Source of the DNA: an uncultured Winogradskyella sp.
Lineage (GTDB): Bacteria; Bacteroidota; Bacteroidia; Flavobacteriales; Flavobacteriaceae
Reading direction: 5' to 3'
DNA: 64,000 nucleotides
NCBI RefSeq assembly: GCF_947495255.1
Contig: NZ_CANLYI010000004.1
Span: 310,001 to 374,000 of the forward strand
A model generated the notes under the pieces. It was not told the DNA's origin. It saw only the letters and a list, made by a program, of their open reading frames with translations, and did not search any database. The translations under genes were made by a program, and so were the position numbers. Position 1 is the stretch's first letter; every line of letters begins with the position of its first letter. Positions 17,989 through 26,532 of this stretch are shown in pieces.

Positions 17989-18984
17989 ATGAGTAAAATC
18001 ACAGCGGCAATTACAGCAGTCGGAGGCTATGTTCCAGACTTTGTTTTAACCAATAAAGTACTTGAAACCATGGTCGAGACTAACGATGAATGGATTACTT
18101 CAAGAACAGGTATTAAAGAGCGTAGAATTCTTAAAGAAGAAGGAAAAGGAACTTCTTTCTTAGCTATAAAAGCAGCCGAAGATTTAATTGAGAAAAAAGG
18201 ACTAGATCCAAAAGAGATTGATTTGGTTATTGTTTGTACAGCAACACCAGACATGAAAGCTGCTGCAACTGCATCTTACACAGCAACTCAAATTGGAGCC
18301 GTTAATGCATTTGCTTACGATCTAGAAGCAGCATGTTCTAGTTTCCTTTTTGGTATGTCTACAGCATCAGCTTATATAGAATCTGGTCGTTACAAAAAAA
18401 TACTTCTTATTGGAGCTGATAAAAATTCCTCTTTTATAAATTATAAAGACAGAGCTACGTGTATCATTTTTGGTGATGGTGCAGGTGCAGTACTTTTTGA
18501 ACCTAATGAAGAAGGTTTAGGATTACAAGACGAACTACTGAGGAGTAATGGTGAAGGAAGAGAATTTCTTCAAGCAACTTATGGAGGTTCTGCATATCCA
18601 ATTAATGAAGATACATTTAAAGAAGGAAAGCATTATATTTTTCAAGATGGGAAAACGGTATTTAAAAATGCTGTTTTTAACATGGCTGACGTTACAGAAC
18701 GAGTTATGAAGAAAAACAATCTTAAAAATGATGATATTCAATGGTTGGCGGCACATCAGGCTAACAAACGTATCATTGATGCAACTGCAAACAGAATAAA
18801 CTTAGAAGAAGAAAAGGTAATGATGAATATACAGAAGTATGGAAATACAACTTCTGCAACCTTACCGTTATTATTATACGATTACGAATCACAACTTAAA
18901 AAAGGTGATAAAATAATATTTGCTGCTTTCGGTGGCGGATTTACTTGGGGCTCTATATATTTTAAATGGGCTTATAATTCCTAA
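17989..18984 (+). CDS. fabH: beta-ketoacyl-ACP synthase III
   Basis: A 331-residue FabH with the catalytic cysteine in DLEAACSSFLFG, the histidine in LAAHQANKRII and the asparagine in YGNTTSATLP, the expected Cys-His-Asn triad. It starts fatty-acid synthesis by condensing acetyl-CoA with malonyl-ACP. The block rpmF-fabH-accB-accC lacks the plsX gene often seen between rpmF and fabH in other phyla. accB starts 36 nt after the stop. Confidence 0.95.
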   Translation: MSKITAAITAVGGYVPDFVLTNKVLETMVETNDEWITSRTGIKERRILKEEGKGTSFLAIKAAEDLIEKKGLDPKEIDLVIVCTATPDMKAAATASYTATQIGAVNAFAYDLEAACSSFLFGMSTASAYIESGRYKKILLIGADKNSSFINYKDRATCIIFGDGAGAVLFEPNEEGLGLQDELLRSNGEGREFLQATYGGSAYPINEDTFKEGKHYIFQDGKTVFKNAVFNMADVTERVMKKNNLKNDDIQWLAAHQANKRIIDATANRINLEEEKVMMNIQKYGNTTSATLPLLLYDYESQLKKGDKIIFAAFGGGFTWGSIYFKWAYNS

Positions 18985-19020
18985 AACAATTAATTAATTA
19001 ACTAATTAATATCTAAAATT

Positions 19021-19497
19021 ATGGATATAAAAGAAATACAAAACTTAATTAGATTTGTAGCCAAATCAGGTGCGAGTGAAGTTAAGTTGGAAATGGATGA
19101 TGTAAAAATTACCATTAGAACTGGTTCAGATGATACAACAATTGTTCAACAAGTACCAATGCAACAAGCTCCTGTGATGCATCAACAAGTACCAATGCAA
19201 CAAGCTGTACCTGTGCAAGAAGTACCTGCGGCTGATACTTCGGCAGAAGATTCTAAATATATTACTATAAAATCACCAATTATTGGTACGTTTTATCGTA
19301 AGCCATCTCCAGACAAACCTGTTTTCGTAGAAGTTGGTACTGATATTAAAGAAGGTGATGTTCTTTGTGTTATAGAAGCAATGAAGTTATTCAACGAGAT
19401 TGAATCAGAAGTTTCAGGAAAAATTGTAAAAGTGTTGGTTGATGATTCTTCTCCAGTAGAATTTGATCAACCTTTGTTTTTAGTTGATCCTTCGTAA
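19021..19497 (+). CDS. accB: biotin carboxyl carrier protein of acetyl-CoA carboxylase
   Basis: A 158-residue BCCP with the biotinylated lysine in EAMKLFNE and the thumb-containing biotinyl domain (residues about 80-158). The linker (residues about 43-75) is rich in glutamine, valine and proline and is partly built from a duplicated 12-codon unit. It carries biotin between AccC and the carboxyltransferase. accC follows after 89 nt of AT-rich sequence with short AGTTTAAG repeats but no recognisable gene. Confidence 0.95.
   Translation: MDIKEIQNLIRFVAKSGASEVKLEMDDVKITIRTGSDDTTIVQQVPMQQAPVMHQQVPMQQAVPVQEVPAADTSAEDSKYITIKSPIIGTFYRKPSPDKPVFVEVGTDIKEGDVLCVIEAMKLFNEIESEVSGKIVKVLVDDSSPVEFDQPLFLVDPS
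19147..19206 (+). repeat. in-frame direct repeat in the accB linker
   Basis: A 24-nt word occurs exactly at 19147-19170 and 19183-19206, a period of 36 nt, that is 12 codons (QQVPMQQA repeated). It probably arose by slippage or unequal exchange and changes only linker length. Confidence 0.85.
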
Positions 19498-19586
19498 ACT
19501 TTAAGTTTAGAAGTTTAAGTTTTAAGTTTAAATAGAACGCATTTAAACAAAAACGGCTAAACAATAAATTCTTAAACTCAAAAGAC

Positions 19587-20936
19587 ATGTTTAAAAAAAT
19601 ACTAATTGCAAATAGAGGGGAAATAGCACTTAGAGTTATTAGAACCTGTAAAGAAATGGGTATCCGAACTGTTGCAGTTTATTCTACAGCAGATGCAGAA
19701 AGTCTTCATGTTAAATTCGCAGATGAAGCTGTATGTATAGGACCACCAGCTAGTAGTGATTCATACCTTAAGATATCTAATATTATTGCTGCGGCAGAAA
19801 TCACAAATGCAGATGCTATACATCCTGGCTATGGATTTTTGTCTGAAAACGCAAAATTCTCTAAAATATGTGAGGAGCATGGTATAAAATTCATTGGTGC
19901 ATCTGAAGAGATGATTGACCGTATGGGTGATAAAGCTAATGCAAAAGCAACAATGAAAGCGGCTGGTGTACCATGTGTACCTGGAAGTGATGGTATAATT
20001 GAGACTTTTGAAGACTGTGTAAAAGTCGCAAAAGAAACAGGTTATCCAGTAATGTTAAAAGCATCAGCAGGTGGTGGTGGAAAAGGCATGCGTGCTGTAT
20101 GGAAACCAGAAGATTTACAAAATGCTTGGGAATCTGCAAGATCAGAATCTAAAGCTGCATTTGGAAATGATGATATGTATATGGAGAAGCTTATTGAAGA
20201 GCCTCGTCATATCGAAATACAAATTGTAGGTGATTCTCGTGGAAAAGCCTGTCATTTATCAGAACGTGATTGTTCAATTCAAAGACGTCATCAAAAATTA
20301 ACGGAAGAAGTACCTTCTCCTTTTATGACAGATAAATTGAGAACTAAAATGGGTAAAGCAGCAGTAAAAGCTGCTGAATTCATAAAATATGAAGGAGCTG
20401 GAACTGTTGAATTTCTTGTAGATAAGCATAGAAATTTCTACTTCATGGAAATGAATACGCGTATCCAAGTAGAGCACCCAATTACAGAACAAGTAATTGA
20501 TTTCGATTTAATTCGTGAACAAATATTAGTTGCTGCAGGTGTGCCAATTTCTGGAAAAAATTATTTACCACAATTACACTCTATTGAATGTAGAATTAAC
20601 GCTGAAGATCCGTTTAATGATTTTAGACCTTCACCAGGAAAAATTACTACACTTCATGCACCAGGAGGTCATGGTGTAAGATTAGATACTCATGTATATG
20701 CTGGTTATAGTATTCCTCCAAATTATGATTCTATGATAGCTAAGTTGATTACAACGGCTCAAACAAGAGAAGAAGCAATCAATAAAATGAAACGTGCTTT
20801 AGATGAATTTGTAATTGAAGGTATCAAAACTACAATTCCATTCCATCGACAATTGATGGATCATCCAGATTATTTAGCTGGTAATTATACTACAAAATTT
20901 ATGGAAGATTTTAAGATTCAAGACGAAATTGAATAA
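19587..20936 (+). CDS. accC: acetyl-CoA carboxylase biotin carboxylase subunit
   Basis: A 449-residue ATP-grasp biotin carboxylase with the N-terminal [15 protein letters not shown] motif, the glycine-rich ATP loop [12 protein letters not shown], and the [15 protein letters not shown] active-site segment. It carboxylates the biotin on AccB using bicarbonate and ATP. Size and motifs are normal. A strong terminator follows within 35 nt, closing the block. Confidence 0.96.
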   Translation: MFKKILIANRGEIALRVIRTCKEMGIRTVAVYSTADAESLHVKFADEAVCIGPPASSDSYLKISNIIAAAEITNADAIHPGYGFLSENAKFSKICEEHGIKFIGASEEMIDRMGDKANAKATMKAAGVPCVPGSDGIIETFEDCVKVAKETGYPVMLKASAGGGGKGMRAVWKPEDLQNAWESARSESKAAFGNDDMYMEKLIEEPRHIEIQIVGDSRGKACHLSERDCSIQRRHQKLTEEVPSPFMTDKLRTKMGKAAVKAAEFIKYEGAGTVEFLVDKHRNFYFMEMNTRIQVEHPITEQVIDFDLIREQILVAAGVPISGKNYLPQLHSIECRINAEDPFNDFRPSPGKITTLHAPGGHGVRLDTHVYAGYSIPPNYDSMIAKLITTAQTREEAINKMKRALDEFVIEGIKTTIPFHRQLMDHPDYLAGNYTTKFMEDFKIQDEIE

Positions 20937-20938
20937 TA

Positions 20939-20971
20939 AAAAAAACCCAAACCGAAAGGTTTGGGTTTTTT
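20939..20971 (+). terminator. accC terminator
   Basis: AAAACCCAAACC, a GAAA tetraloop and GGTTTGGGTTTT form a 12-bp stem ending in a T-run. Confidence 0.93.
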
Positions 20972-21082
20972 ATTTGACCAAGTTGATATGTTCGTTTCTC
21001 AACATCATTTTAAAAGAGATTATGGCTTTTTTTGATAATCGAATAAATACAAGTAACTTTAAGGATTGAAAAAATAGTAACT

Positions 21083-23773
21083 ATGAATAAACACTACTTT
21101 ATTAAAACAGCAATTGTTTTCATTTTGTTATTCACTTTATCAGCTAGTTCGCAGAATTCTAATGAATTATGGTCTAGTGTAAGTGAAACTAAGGCAATAC
21201 AATCAGAACAGGTTTTTAGAAAAATTTCACTAAAGACAGAAAAATTCTTCAAACTAAATCTCGAAGAATTAAAAAATACATTACAAAATGTTGGTGACAG
21301 AGAACATCAAGGAAATACAATTATTGCTTTTCCAAACTCTAATGGAGAGTTAAATAACTTTAGAGTATTTGAAACTCCAATGATGGAGTCTGAGCTTCAA
21401 GCAGAATATCCTAATACAAAAACCTATGCTGGTCAAGGCATTGAAAACCCTTCAGAAATCATAAGGTTTAGTATAACGTCTAAAGGATTTCATGCTATGT
21501 TTTTAAACACAGCAAATGGTACACAATTTATTGACCCATTTTCAACTGATGGGAATATTTACACGGTATACTCAAGAAAAAATTTAGAAGATTTAAATTT
21601 TGAATTTGAATGTGGCGTAATTGATGACCCAAGATTAAGTAGTACTTTAGAAAGTGATTCTTTTTTCGCTAAAAATGCTGATGATGGTATGTTAAGAAAT
21701 TATAGACTTGCCGTTGCTTGTACCGGAGAATATACGGCATTTCATGGAGGAACTGTGGCAGATGCTTTGGCTGCTGTTGTTGTAACAATAAACAGGGTAA
21801 ATGGTATTTACGAGAGAGACCTCTCAATAACTATGACTTTAGTTGCTAATAACTCGAGTCTTATTTATACAGATGGTACAACAGATCCTTTTGAAAATGA
21901 TAGTACCAATACATTAATTAACCAAAGTCAGAGTATTATAAACGGTACTATTGGGTCTGGAAATTATGATATTGGTCACACCTTTAGTACAGGAGCTGGT
22001 GGATTAGCTGGTTTGGGAGTTACATGTAATAATAACAATAAGGCGAGAGGAGTTACTGGTATTGGTCAACCTGTTGGAGATTCTTTTGATATTGATTATG
22101 TTGCTCATGAATTAGGTCATCAATTTGGTGGTCCACATACGTTTAATGGTTCAGTTGGGAGTTGTGCAGGCGGAAATAGGTCTTCATCAAATGCATATGA
22201 ACCAGGAAGTGGGTCTACTATAATGGCTTATGCTGGTATTTGTGGATCAGATAATATTCAAATAGGTAGTGATGCTTATTTTCACCGCAATAGTATTTTC
22301 AGAATTTGGAGCCATGTATCAAGTACAGGTTCTTGTCCTGTAAACAGAACTGCAACTGGAAATACAGAGCCTGTTGCAAACGCTGGTTCTAATTATGCTA
22401 TTCCGCAAGGAACACCATACAAATTAGACGGAAGTAGTTCTACAGATGTTGATGGGATGGCATCTCTTACTTATACTTGGGAACAATATGATTTAGGTGC
22501 TGCAGGAGTTCCAACGGAGACAACTTTTACAGGCCCATTAGTGCGATCTTATGAGGGTACTACAAACCCTATTAGATATATACCAAGACTTGCGGATGTC
22601 GTAGCAAATGGAGGGACATCTACAACATGGGAAAAACTTTCATCTGTTAGTAGATTTTTAAATTTCGTTTTAACGGTTAGAGATAATGACGCTAGTGGAG
22701 GACAAACAGATTCAGATCAAATGTTGGCCTCAGTAACAACCTCTGCAGGACCTTTTACTGTAACCTCTCAAAATACCAGTGGAGTTTCTTGGGAAGTAGG
22801 TACATCACAAACAGTAACTTGGGATGTAGCAGGTACAACAGGTAATGGTGTAGACGAAGCCAATGTAAATATTTTATTATCTACTGATGGAGGTTTAAAT
22901 TTTGATACTGTTTTAGCGAGTAATACGCCAAATGATGGCTCGCATAATATTACAGTACCTAATGTTTCTTCTTCAAACTGTAGAATAATGGTAGAAGCAG
23001 CAAATGGTATATTTTTTAATGTTAATAGTAGTAGTTTTGCGATTGGAGTTGATATTATATGTACAACTTATGCTTCTGGAGATATAGCTTTAGCAATTCC
23101 TGATGGAGGTGGTGAAAATGTTCAAGGAACTGTAGTCGCTAACACCATTAATGTACCAGATTCTGGAACGATAACAGATTTTAGAGTATCAATTGATGTT
23201 TCACATACTTATATCGGAGATTTAATATTACAATTACAACATCCTAATGGGACAGATTTTGTTAATATTTGGAATAGAACTTGTAATTCAGGTGATTTTG
23301 ATAACATTGATGTCACCTTTAAAGATGGAGAACCAGTAATTTCTTGTGCGAGCCCAACAGCTGGTCTCTATGAAGCGGCAAGTCCATTAAGTGTTTTTAA
23401 TGGCTTAGAAATGAGTGGTGATTGGACGCTTTTAGCCGTTGATTTTTTTACGGGTGATACAGGTACTTTAAACAACTGGTCAATGGAATTTTGTACAGAA
23501 TCCTTAGGTATTCCAGAAAACGAATTAGATAACTTAAGCGTATATCCAAACCCAAATAATGGTGAATTTAATATAGGCTTTAATCCAAAATCGAGTGAGG
23601 CTATTACAATAGATGTTTTCGATATAAGAGGGCGTACTATTTATAACCAGGTGTATAGTAGTGTAGGTCGTTTTGAAGAAACAATTCAACTTAATAATGC
23701 ACAAGCAGGAGTTTATTTGTTAACTATTTCAGATGGTTTACAGAAAGTGACTAAGAAAATTGTAGTAGAATAA
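21083..23773 (+). CDS. secreted M12B-like zinc metalloprotease with type IX sorting tail
   Basis: An 896-residue exported protease. A signal peptide (about 1-24) is followed by a propeptide, then a reprolysin-like catalytic domain with zinc motif HELGHQFGGPH at residues about 341-351 and a Met-turn STIMAYAG about 35 residues later. Beyond lie an Ig/PKD-like region starting near ANAGSNYAIPQG, a proprotein-convertase P-domain-like segment (ALAIPDGGGENVQG to LNNWSMEFC), and a C-terminal sorting domain (NLSVYPNPNNGEFNI ... GVYLLTISDG). It should be secreted and processed by the type IX system and degrade extracellular protein. It is monocistronic between two terminators. Confidence 0.9.
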   Translation: MNKHYFIKTAIVFILLFTLSASSQNSNELWSSVSETKAIQSEQVFRKISLKTEKFFKLNLEELKNTLQNVGDREHQGNTIIAFPNSNGELNNFRVFETPMMESELQAEYPNTKTYAGQGIENPSEIIRFSITSKGFHAMFLNTANGTQFIDPFSTDGNIYTVYSRKNLEDLNFEFECGVIDDPRLSSTLESDSFFAKNADDGMLRNYRLAVACTGEYTAFHGGTVADALAAVVVTINRVNGIYERDLSITMTLVANNSSLIYTDGTTDPFENDSTNTLINQSQSIINGTIGSGNYDIGHTFSTGAGGLAGLGVTCNNNNKARGVTGIGQPVGDSFDIDYVAHELGHQFGGPHTFNGSVGSCAGGNRSSSNAYEPGSGSTIMAYAGICGSDNIQIGSDAYFHRNSIFRIWSHVSSTGSCPVNRTATGNTEPVANAGSNYAIPQGTPYKLDGSSSTDVDGMASLTYTWEQYDLGAAGVPTETTFTGPLVRSYEGTTNPIRYIPRLADVVANGGTSTTWEKLSSVSRFLNFVLTVRDNDASGGQTDSDQMLASVTTSAGPFTVTSQNTSGVSWEVGTSQTVTWDVAGTTGNGVDEANVNILLSTDGGLNFDTVLASNTPNDGSHNITVPNVSSSNCRIMVEAANGIFFNVNSSSFAIGVDIICTTYASGDIALAIPDGGGENVQGTVVANTINVPDSGTITDFRVSIDVSHTYIGDLILQLQHPNGTDFVNIWNRTCNSGDFDNIDVTFKDGEPVISCASPTAGLYEAASPLSVFNGLEMSGDWTLLAVDFFTGDTGTLNNWSMEFCTESLGIPENELDNLSVYPNPNNGEFNIGFNPKSSEAITIDVFDIRGRTIYNQVYSSVGRFEETIQLNNAQAGVYLLTISDGLQKVTKKIVVE

Positions 23774-23791
23774 AAATTTAATTTATACATT

Positions 23792-23820
23792 AAAAGCTCC
23801 TATTTTTAGGAGCTTTTTTT
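23792..23820 (+). terminator. metalloprotease gene terminator
   Basis: AAAAGCTCCTA, loop TTTT and TAGGAGCTTTT followed by T-residues, 19 nt after the stop codon. Confidence 0.92.
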
Positions 23821-23838
23821 ATTTAAAATGAGTTCAGT

Positions 23839-24951
23839 ATGAATCTATCTTATTGGGAAATAAAAACGTGGTTAACTGACATCGATTTTACAATTGTTGG
23901 TAGCGGAATTGTTGGTCTTAATTGTGCACTTCAATTAAAGCAACGATTCCCTAAGTCAAAGATTTTAATTCTCGAAAAAGGAATTCTACCGCAAGGCGCA
24001 AGTACAAAAAACGCTGGTTTTGCATGTTTTGGAAGCTTAAGCGAGATTATAGACGACTTAAAAAAACACTCTGAAAAGGAAGTTGTAGAATTGATTAAGA
24101 AGCGTATTAAAGGTCTTAATATGCTTCGTGAAACCTTGGGTGATAAAGCCATAGATTATCAAAATTTGGGTGGTTATGAATTATTTTTAGAATCGGATAA
24201 AGCACTTTATGATTTATGTAGAAATAAACAGGAAGAAATCAATCGGCTTTTACATCCTGTTTTTAAGTCTGATGTGTTTACGTTTAAAGAAAACAATTTT
24301 GGATTTAAAAACATAAAACCTCATTATAGCTTTAATCCGTTTGAAGGGCAGATTAATACAGGTAAAATGATGGAAGCCTTGTTATGTAAGGTACAATCAT
24401 TAGGAGTAAAAATATTGAATAATATAACAGTTCAAAGTTTCTCTGAAGATTCAAATACAGTAAACGTTAAAACCAATCATTTTGAAATCAATACAAAGCA
24501 ACTATTAATTGCTACAAATGGCTTTGCTCAGCAGCTTGATATTCCTAAGGTGAAACCAGCTAGAGCCCAAGTTTTAATTACAAAACCTATTAATGATTTA
24601 AAAATTAAAGGAACATTCCATTTAGATGAAGGTTATTATTATTTCAGAAATATGGATAATAGAATTTTACTAGGAGGTGGACGACATCTCGATTTTAAAA
24701 CCGAAGAAACCACGGAATTTGGCCAAACAGAAATCATTCAAAATAAGCTTGAAGAACTTTTAAAAACTACCATTTTGCCACAAACAAATTTTGAAATTGA
24801 GCATCGCTGGTCTGGTATTATGGGAGTTGGAAAACAAAAAAAAGCGATTGTAAAGCAAATTTCAAATCATGTGTTTTGTGGTGTAAGGTTAGGCGGAATG
24901 GGAATTGCAATTGGCAGTTTAGTTGGTAGAGGATTAGCCGATTTAGCATAA
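23839..24951 (+). CDS. FAD-dependent oxidoreductase (DAO family)
   Basis: A 370-residue protein of the D-amino-acid/glycine oxidase-like DAO family. The Rossmann motif is FTIVGSGIVGLNCALQL, followed by LILEKGILPQGASTKNAG, and near the C-terminus HRWSGIMGVGKQKK and GVRLGGMGIAIGSLVG, the FAD-binding closing motif. The substrate is not evident. It lies 3 nt before mtgA on the same strand, so the two are probably co-transcribed, though no functional link is known. Confidence 0.85.
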   Translation: MNLSYWEIKTWLTDIDFTIVGSGIVGLNCALQLKQRFPKSKILILEKGILPQGASTKNAGFACFGSLSEIIDDLKKHSEKEVVELIKKRIKGLNMLRETLGDKAIDYQNLGGYELFLESDKALYDLCRNKQEEINRLLHPVFKSDVFTFKENNFGFKNIKPHYSFNPFEGQINTGKMMEALLCKVQSLGVKILNNITVQSFSEDSNTVNVKTNHFEINTKQLLIATNGFAQQLDIPKVKPARAQVLITKPINDLKIKGTFHLDEGYYYFRNMDNRILLGGGRHLDFKTEETTEFGQTEIIQNKLEELLKTTILPQTNFEIEHRWSGIMGVGKQKKAIVKQISNHVFCGVRLGGMGIAIGSLVGRGLADLA

Positions 24952-24954
24952 TTA

Positions 24955-25668
24955 ATGGTGATGAAATTAATAAAACGATTATTTCGATTCCTTTTTAAAA
25001 TCCTATTCTGGCTTGTTGTTTTTTCTGTTGCAATTGTTTTTTTATTTAAGTGGGTTCCTGTACCACTAACACCTTTAATGTTGATTCGTAATGTAGAACA
25101 AACAGATGCTAACAAAAAAGGTTGGGAGCATAAATGGGTTTCTATTGAAACTATTTCAATAAATCTACAAAAGGCAGTAATCTGTAGTGAAGATCAATTC
25201 TTTTTAAACCATAATGGTTTTGATATTAAAGCTATTGAAAGAGCATACGAGAATAATAAAAAGGGAAAGAAACTAAAAGGAGCAAGCACTATTTCTCAAC
25301 AAACATCAAAGAATGTATTTCTTTGGCCAGACAGAAGTTGGTTGCGCAAAGGATTAGAAACCTATTTTACGTTTTTAATAGAACTCATTTGGACTAAAAA
25401 ACGCATTATGGAAGTCTATCTTAATAGTATAGAAATGGGGCCAGGTATTTATGGAGCAGAAGCAGCAGCTCAGTATTGGTTTAAAAAATCAGCTTCAAAT
25501 TTATCTAAATACGAGGCAGCAGCCATTGCTTCTATTCTGCCTAGCCCTTTGAGATATAGGGCAAATCCGGCAACACAATATATTGAAGGTAGAAAATCTT
25601 GGATTGTAAACCAAATGGGTTATTTAGGAACTTTAAATTATTCAGAATCAGAAGATGAACAGAAATAA
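24955..25668 (+). CDS. mtgA: monofunctional peptidoglycan glycosyltransferase
   Basis: A 237-residue GT51 enzyme with an N-terminal membrane anchor (about 8-30) and the family motifs SEDQFFLNHNGFD (catalytic glutamate), KGASTISQQTSKNVFL and RIMEVYLNSIEMG. It polymerises lipid II into glycan chains at the inner membrane without a transpeptidase domain. ATGs at 24955 and 24961 are both possible starts. Length is normal for MtgA. Confidence 0.93.
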   Translation: MVMKLIKRLFRFLFKILFWLVVFSVAIVFLFKWVPVPLTPLMLIRNVEQTDANKKGWEHKWVSIETISINLQKAVICSEDQFFLNHNGFDIKAIERAYENNKKGKKLKGASTISQQTSKNVFLWPDRSWLRKGLETYFTFLIELIWTKKRIMEVYLNSIEMGPGIYGAEAAAQYWFKKSASNLSKYEAAAIASILPSPLRYRANPATQYIEGRKSWIVNQMGYLGTLNYSESEDEQK

Positions 25669-25766
25669 AGTATAAAATTGAAACTATACTTGTAACATGA
25701 TAACGGTTTCTTAGACTTATTAGTGATTATTATTGGGTTTAATCTTAAAGCCCTTATAATTATTAT

Positions 25767-25774
25767 TACTTTTG
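25767..25774 (+). promoter_or_regulatory. -7 box of the lipoprotein gene at 25829
   Basis: TACTTTTG is an exact TAnnTTTG match about 55 nt before the ATG at 25829. It overlaps the TTG at 25772 that would otherwise begin the open frame, which argues against that upstream start. Confidence 0.5.
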
Positions 25775-25828
25775 AAGTCAATTATGCCTTTTAAGATAAT
25801 ATTAGCCCAATCAAATCAAGACCTAAAC

Positions 25829-26506
25829 ATGAAAAGATTTTTCAACTTTTTTATAATAATATTAAGTTTAACCTTGTTTTCAAGTTGTTTTGAAATTCTT
25901 GAGGAAATTAGCTTAAATACAGACGGAAGTGGAGAAATGTTGGTGACATTTAATCTAAGTAAAAGCAAATCTAAAATTGCATCGATTATGCTTTTAGATA
26001 GTGTTAATGGTTATAAAGTTCCTTCAAAAGAAGATATAGGTAAAGCATTAAAAGAGGCAAAAAACCATTTAAAAACTATTGATGGTATTTCTAATATAGC
26101 AACTACTTCTGATTTCGATAATTATATCTTTACAATTTCTTGTGATTTTAGTTCTACAGCGAATTTAGATTCTGTTTTTAAAGATTTAATTAGTAAGCAT
26201 AATAAGAAGAGTAAAACAAATTTTAATACTACCAATTTTTCATACAGTGCCAATAGCTTTAAACGCTTATTTTCTTATGACGAGAGTATTAAAAGAAACT
26301 TTTATAAATTAAATAGTGAGGATCGTAAAATTTTTGAAGATGCTAACTATACTAGTATTTATAGATTTGAAAATGAAGTAGAAAAGGTAACTAATGCAAA
26401 TGCTAAAGTGTCTCCTAATAAAAAAGCAGTCTTCCTAAAAGTAGATTTAATGTCATTAATTTTAGGAGAAAAAAATATTACAAATTCAATTCAACTATCT
26501 AAATAA
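25829..26506 (+). CDS. uncharacterised lipoprotein
   Basis: Starting at the ATG at 25829 gives 225 residues with a lipoprotein signal (MKRFFNFFIIILSLTLFSSC). The mature part begins FEILEEISLNTDGSGEMLVTFNLS, a pattern seen in Bacteroidetes lipoproteins with a repeated beta-strand domain; no named family is recognised. It precedes two larger exported proteins on the same strand (27 nt and 20 nt spacing), probably one operon of envelope proteins. Function unknown. Confidence 0.75.
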   Translation: MKRFFNFFIIILSLTLFSSCFEILEEISLNTDGSGEMLVTFNLSKSKSKIASIMLLDSVNGYKVPSKEDIGKALKEAKNHLKTIDGISNIATTSDFDNYIFTISCDFSSTANLDSVFKDLISKHNKKSKTNFNTTNFSYSANSFKRLFSYDESIKRNFYKLNSEDRKIFEDANYTSIYRFENEVEKVTNANAKVSPNKKAVFLKVDLMSLILGEKNITNSIQLSK

Positions 26507-26532
26507 TATAACGACCCAATCCAATCTTACAC

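Noticed and set aside
25772..25828. Longer start for the lipoprotein gene.
   Set aside because: Starts inside the promoter and hides the lipobox signal.
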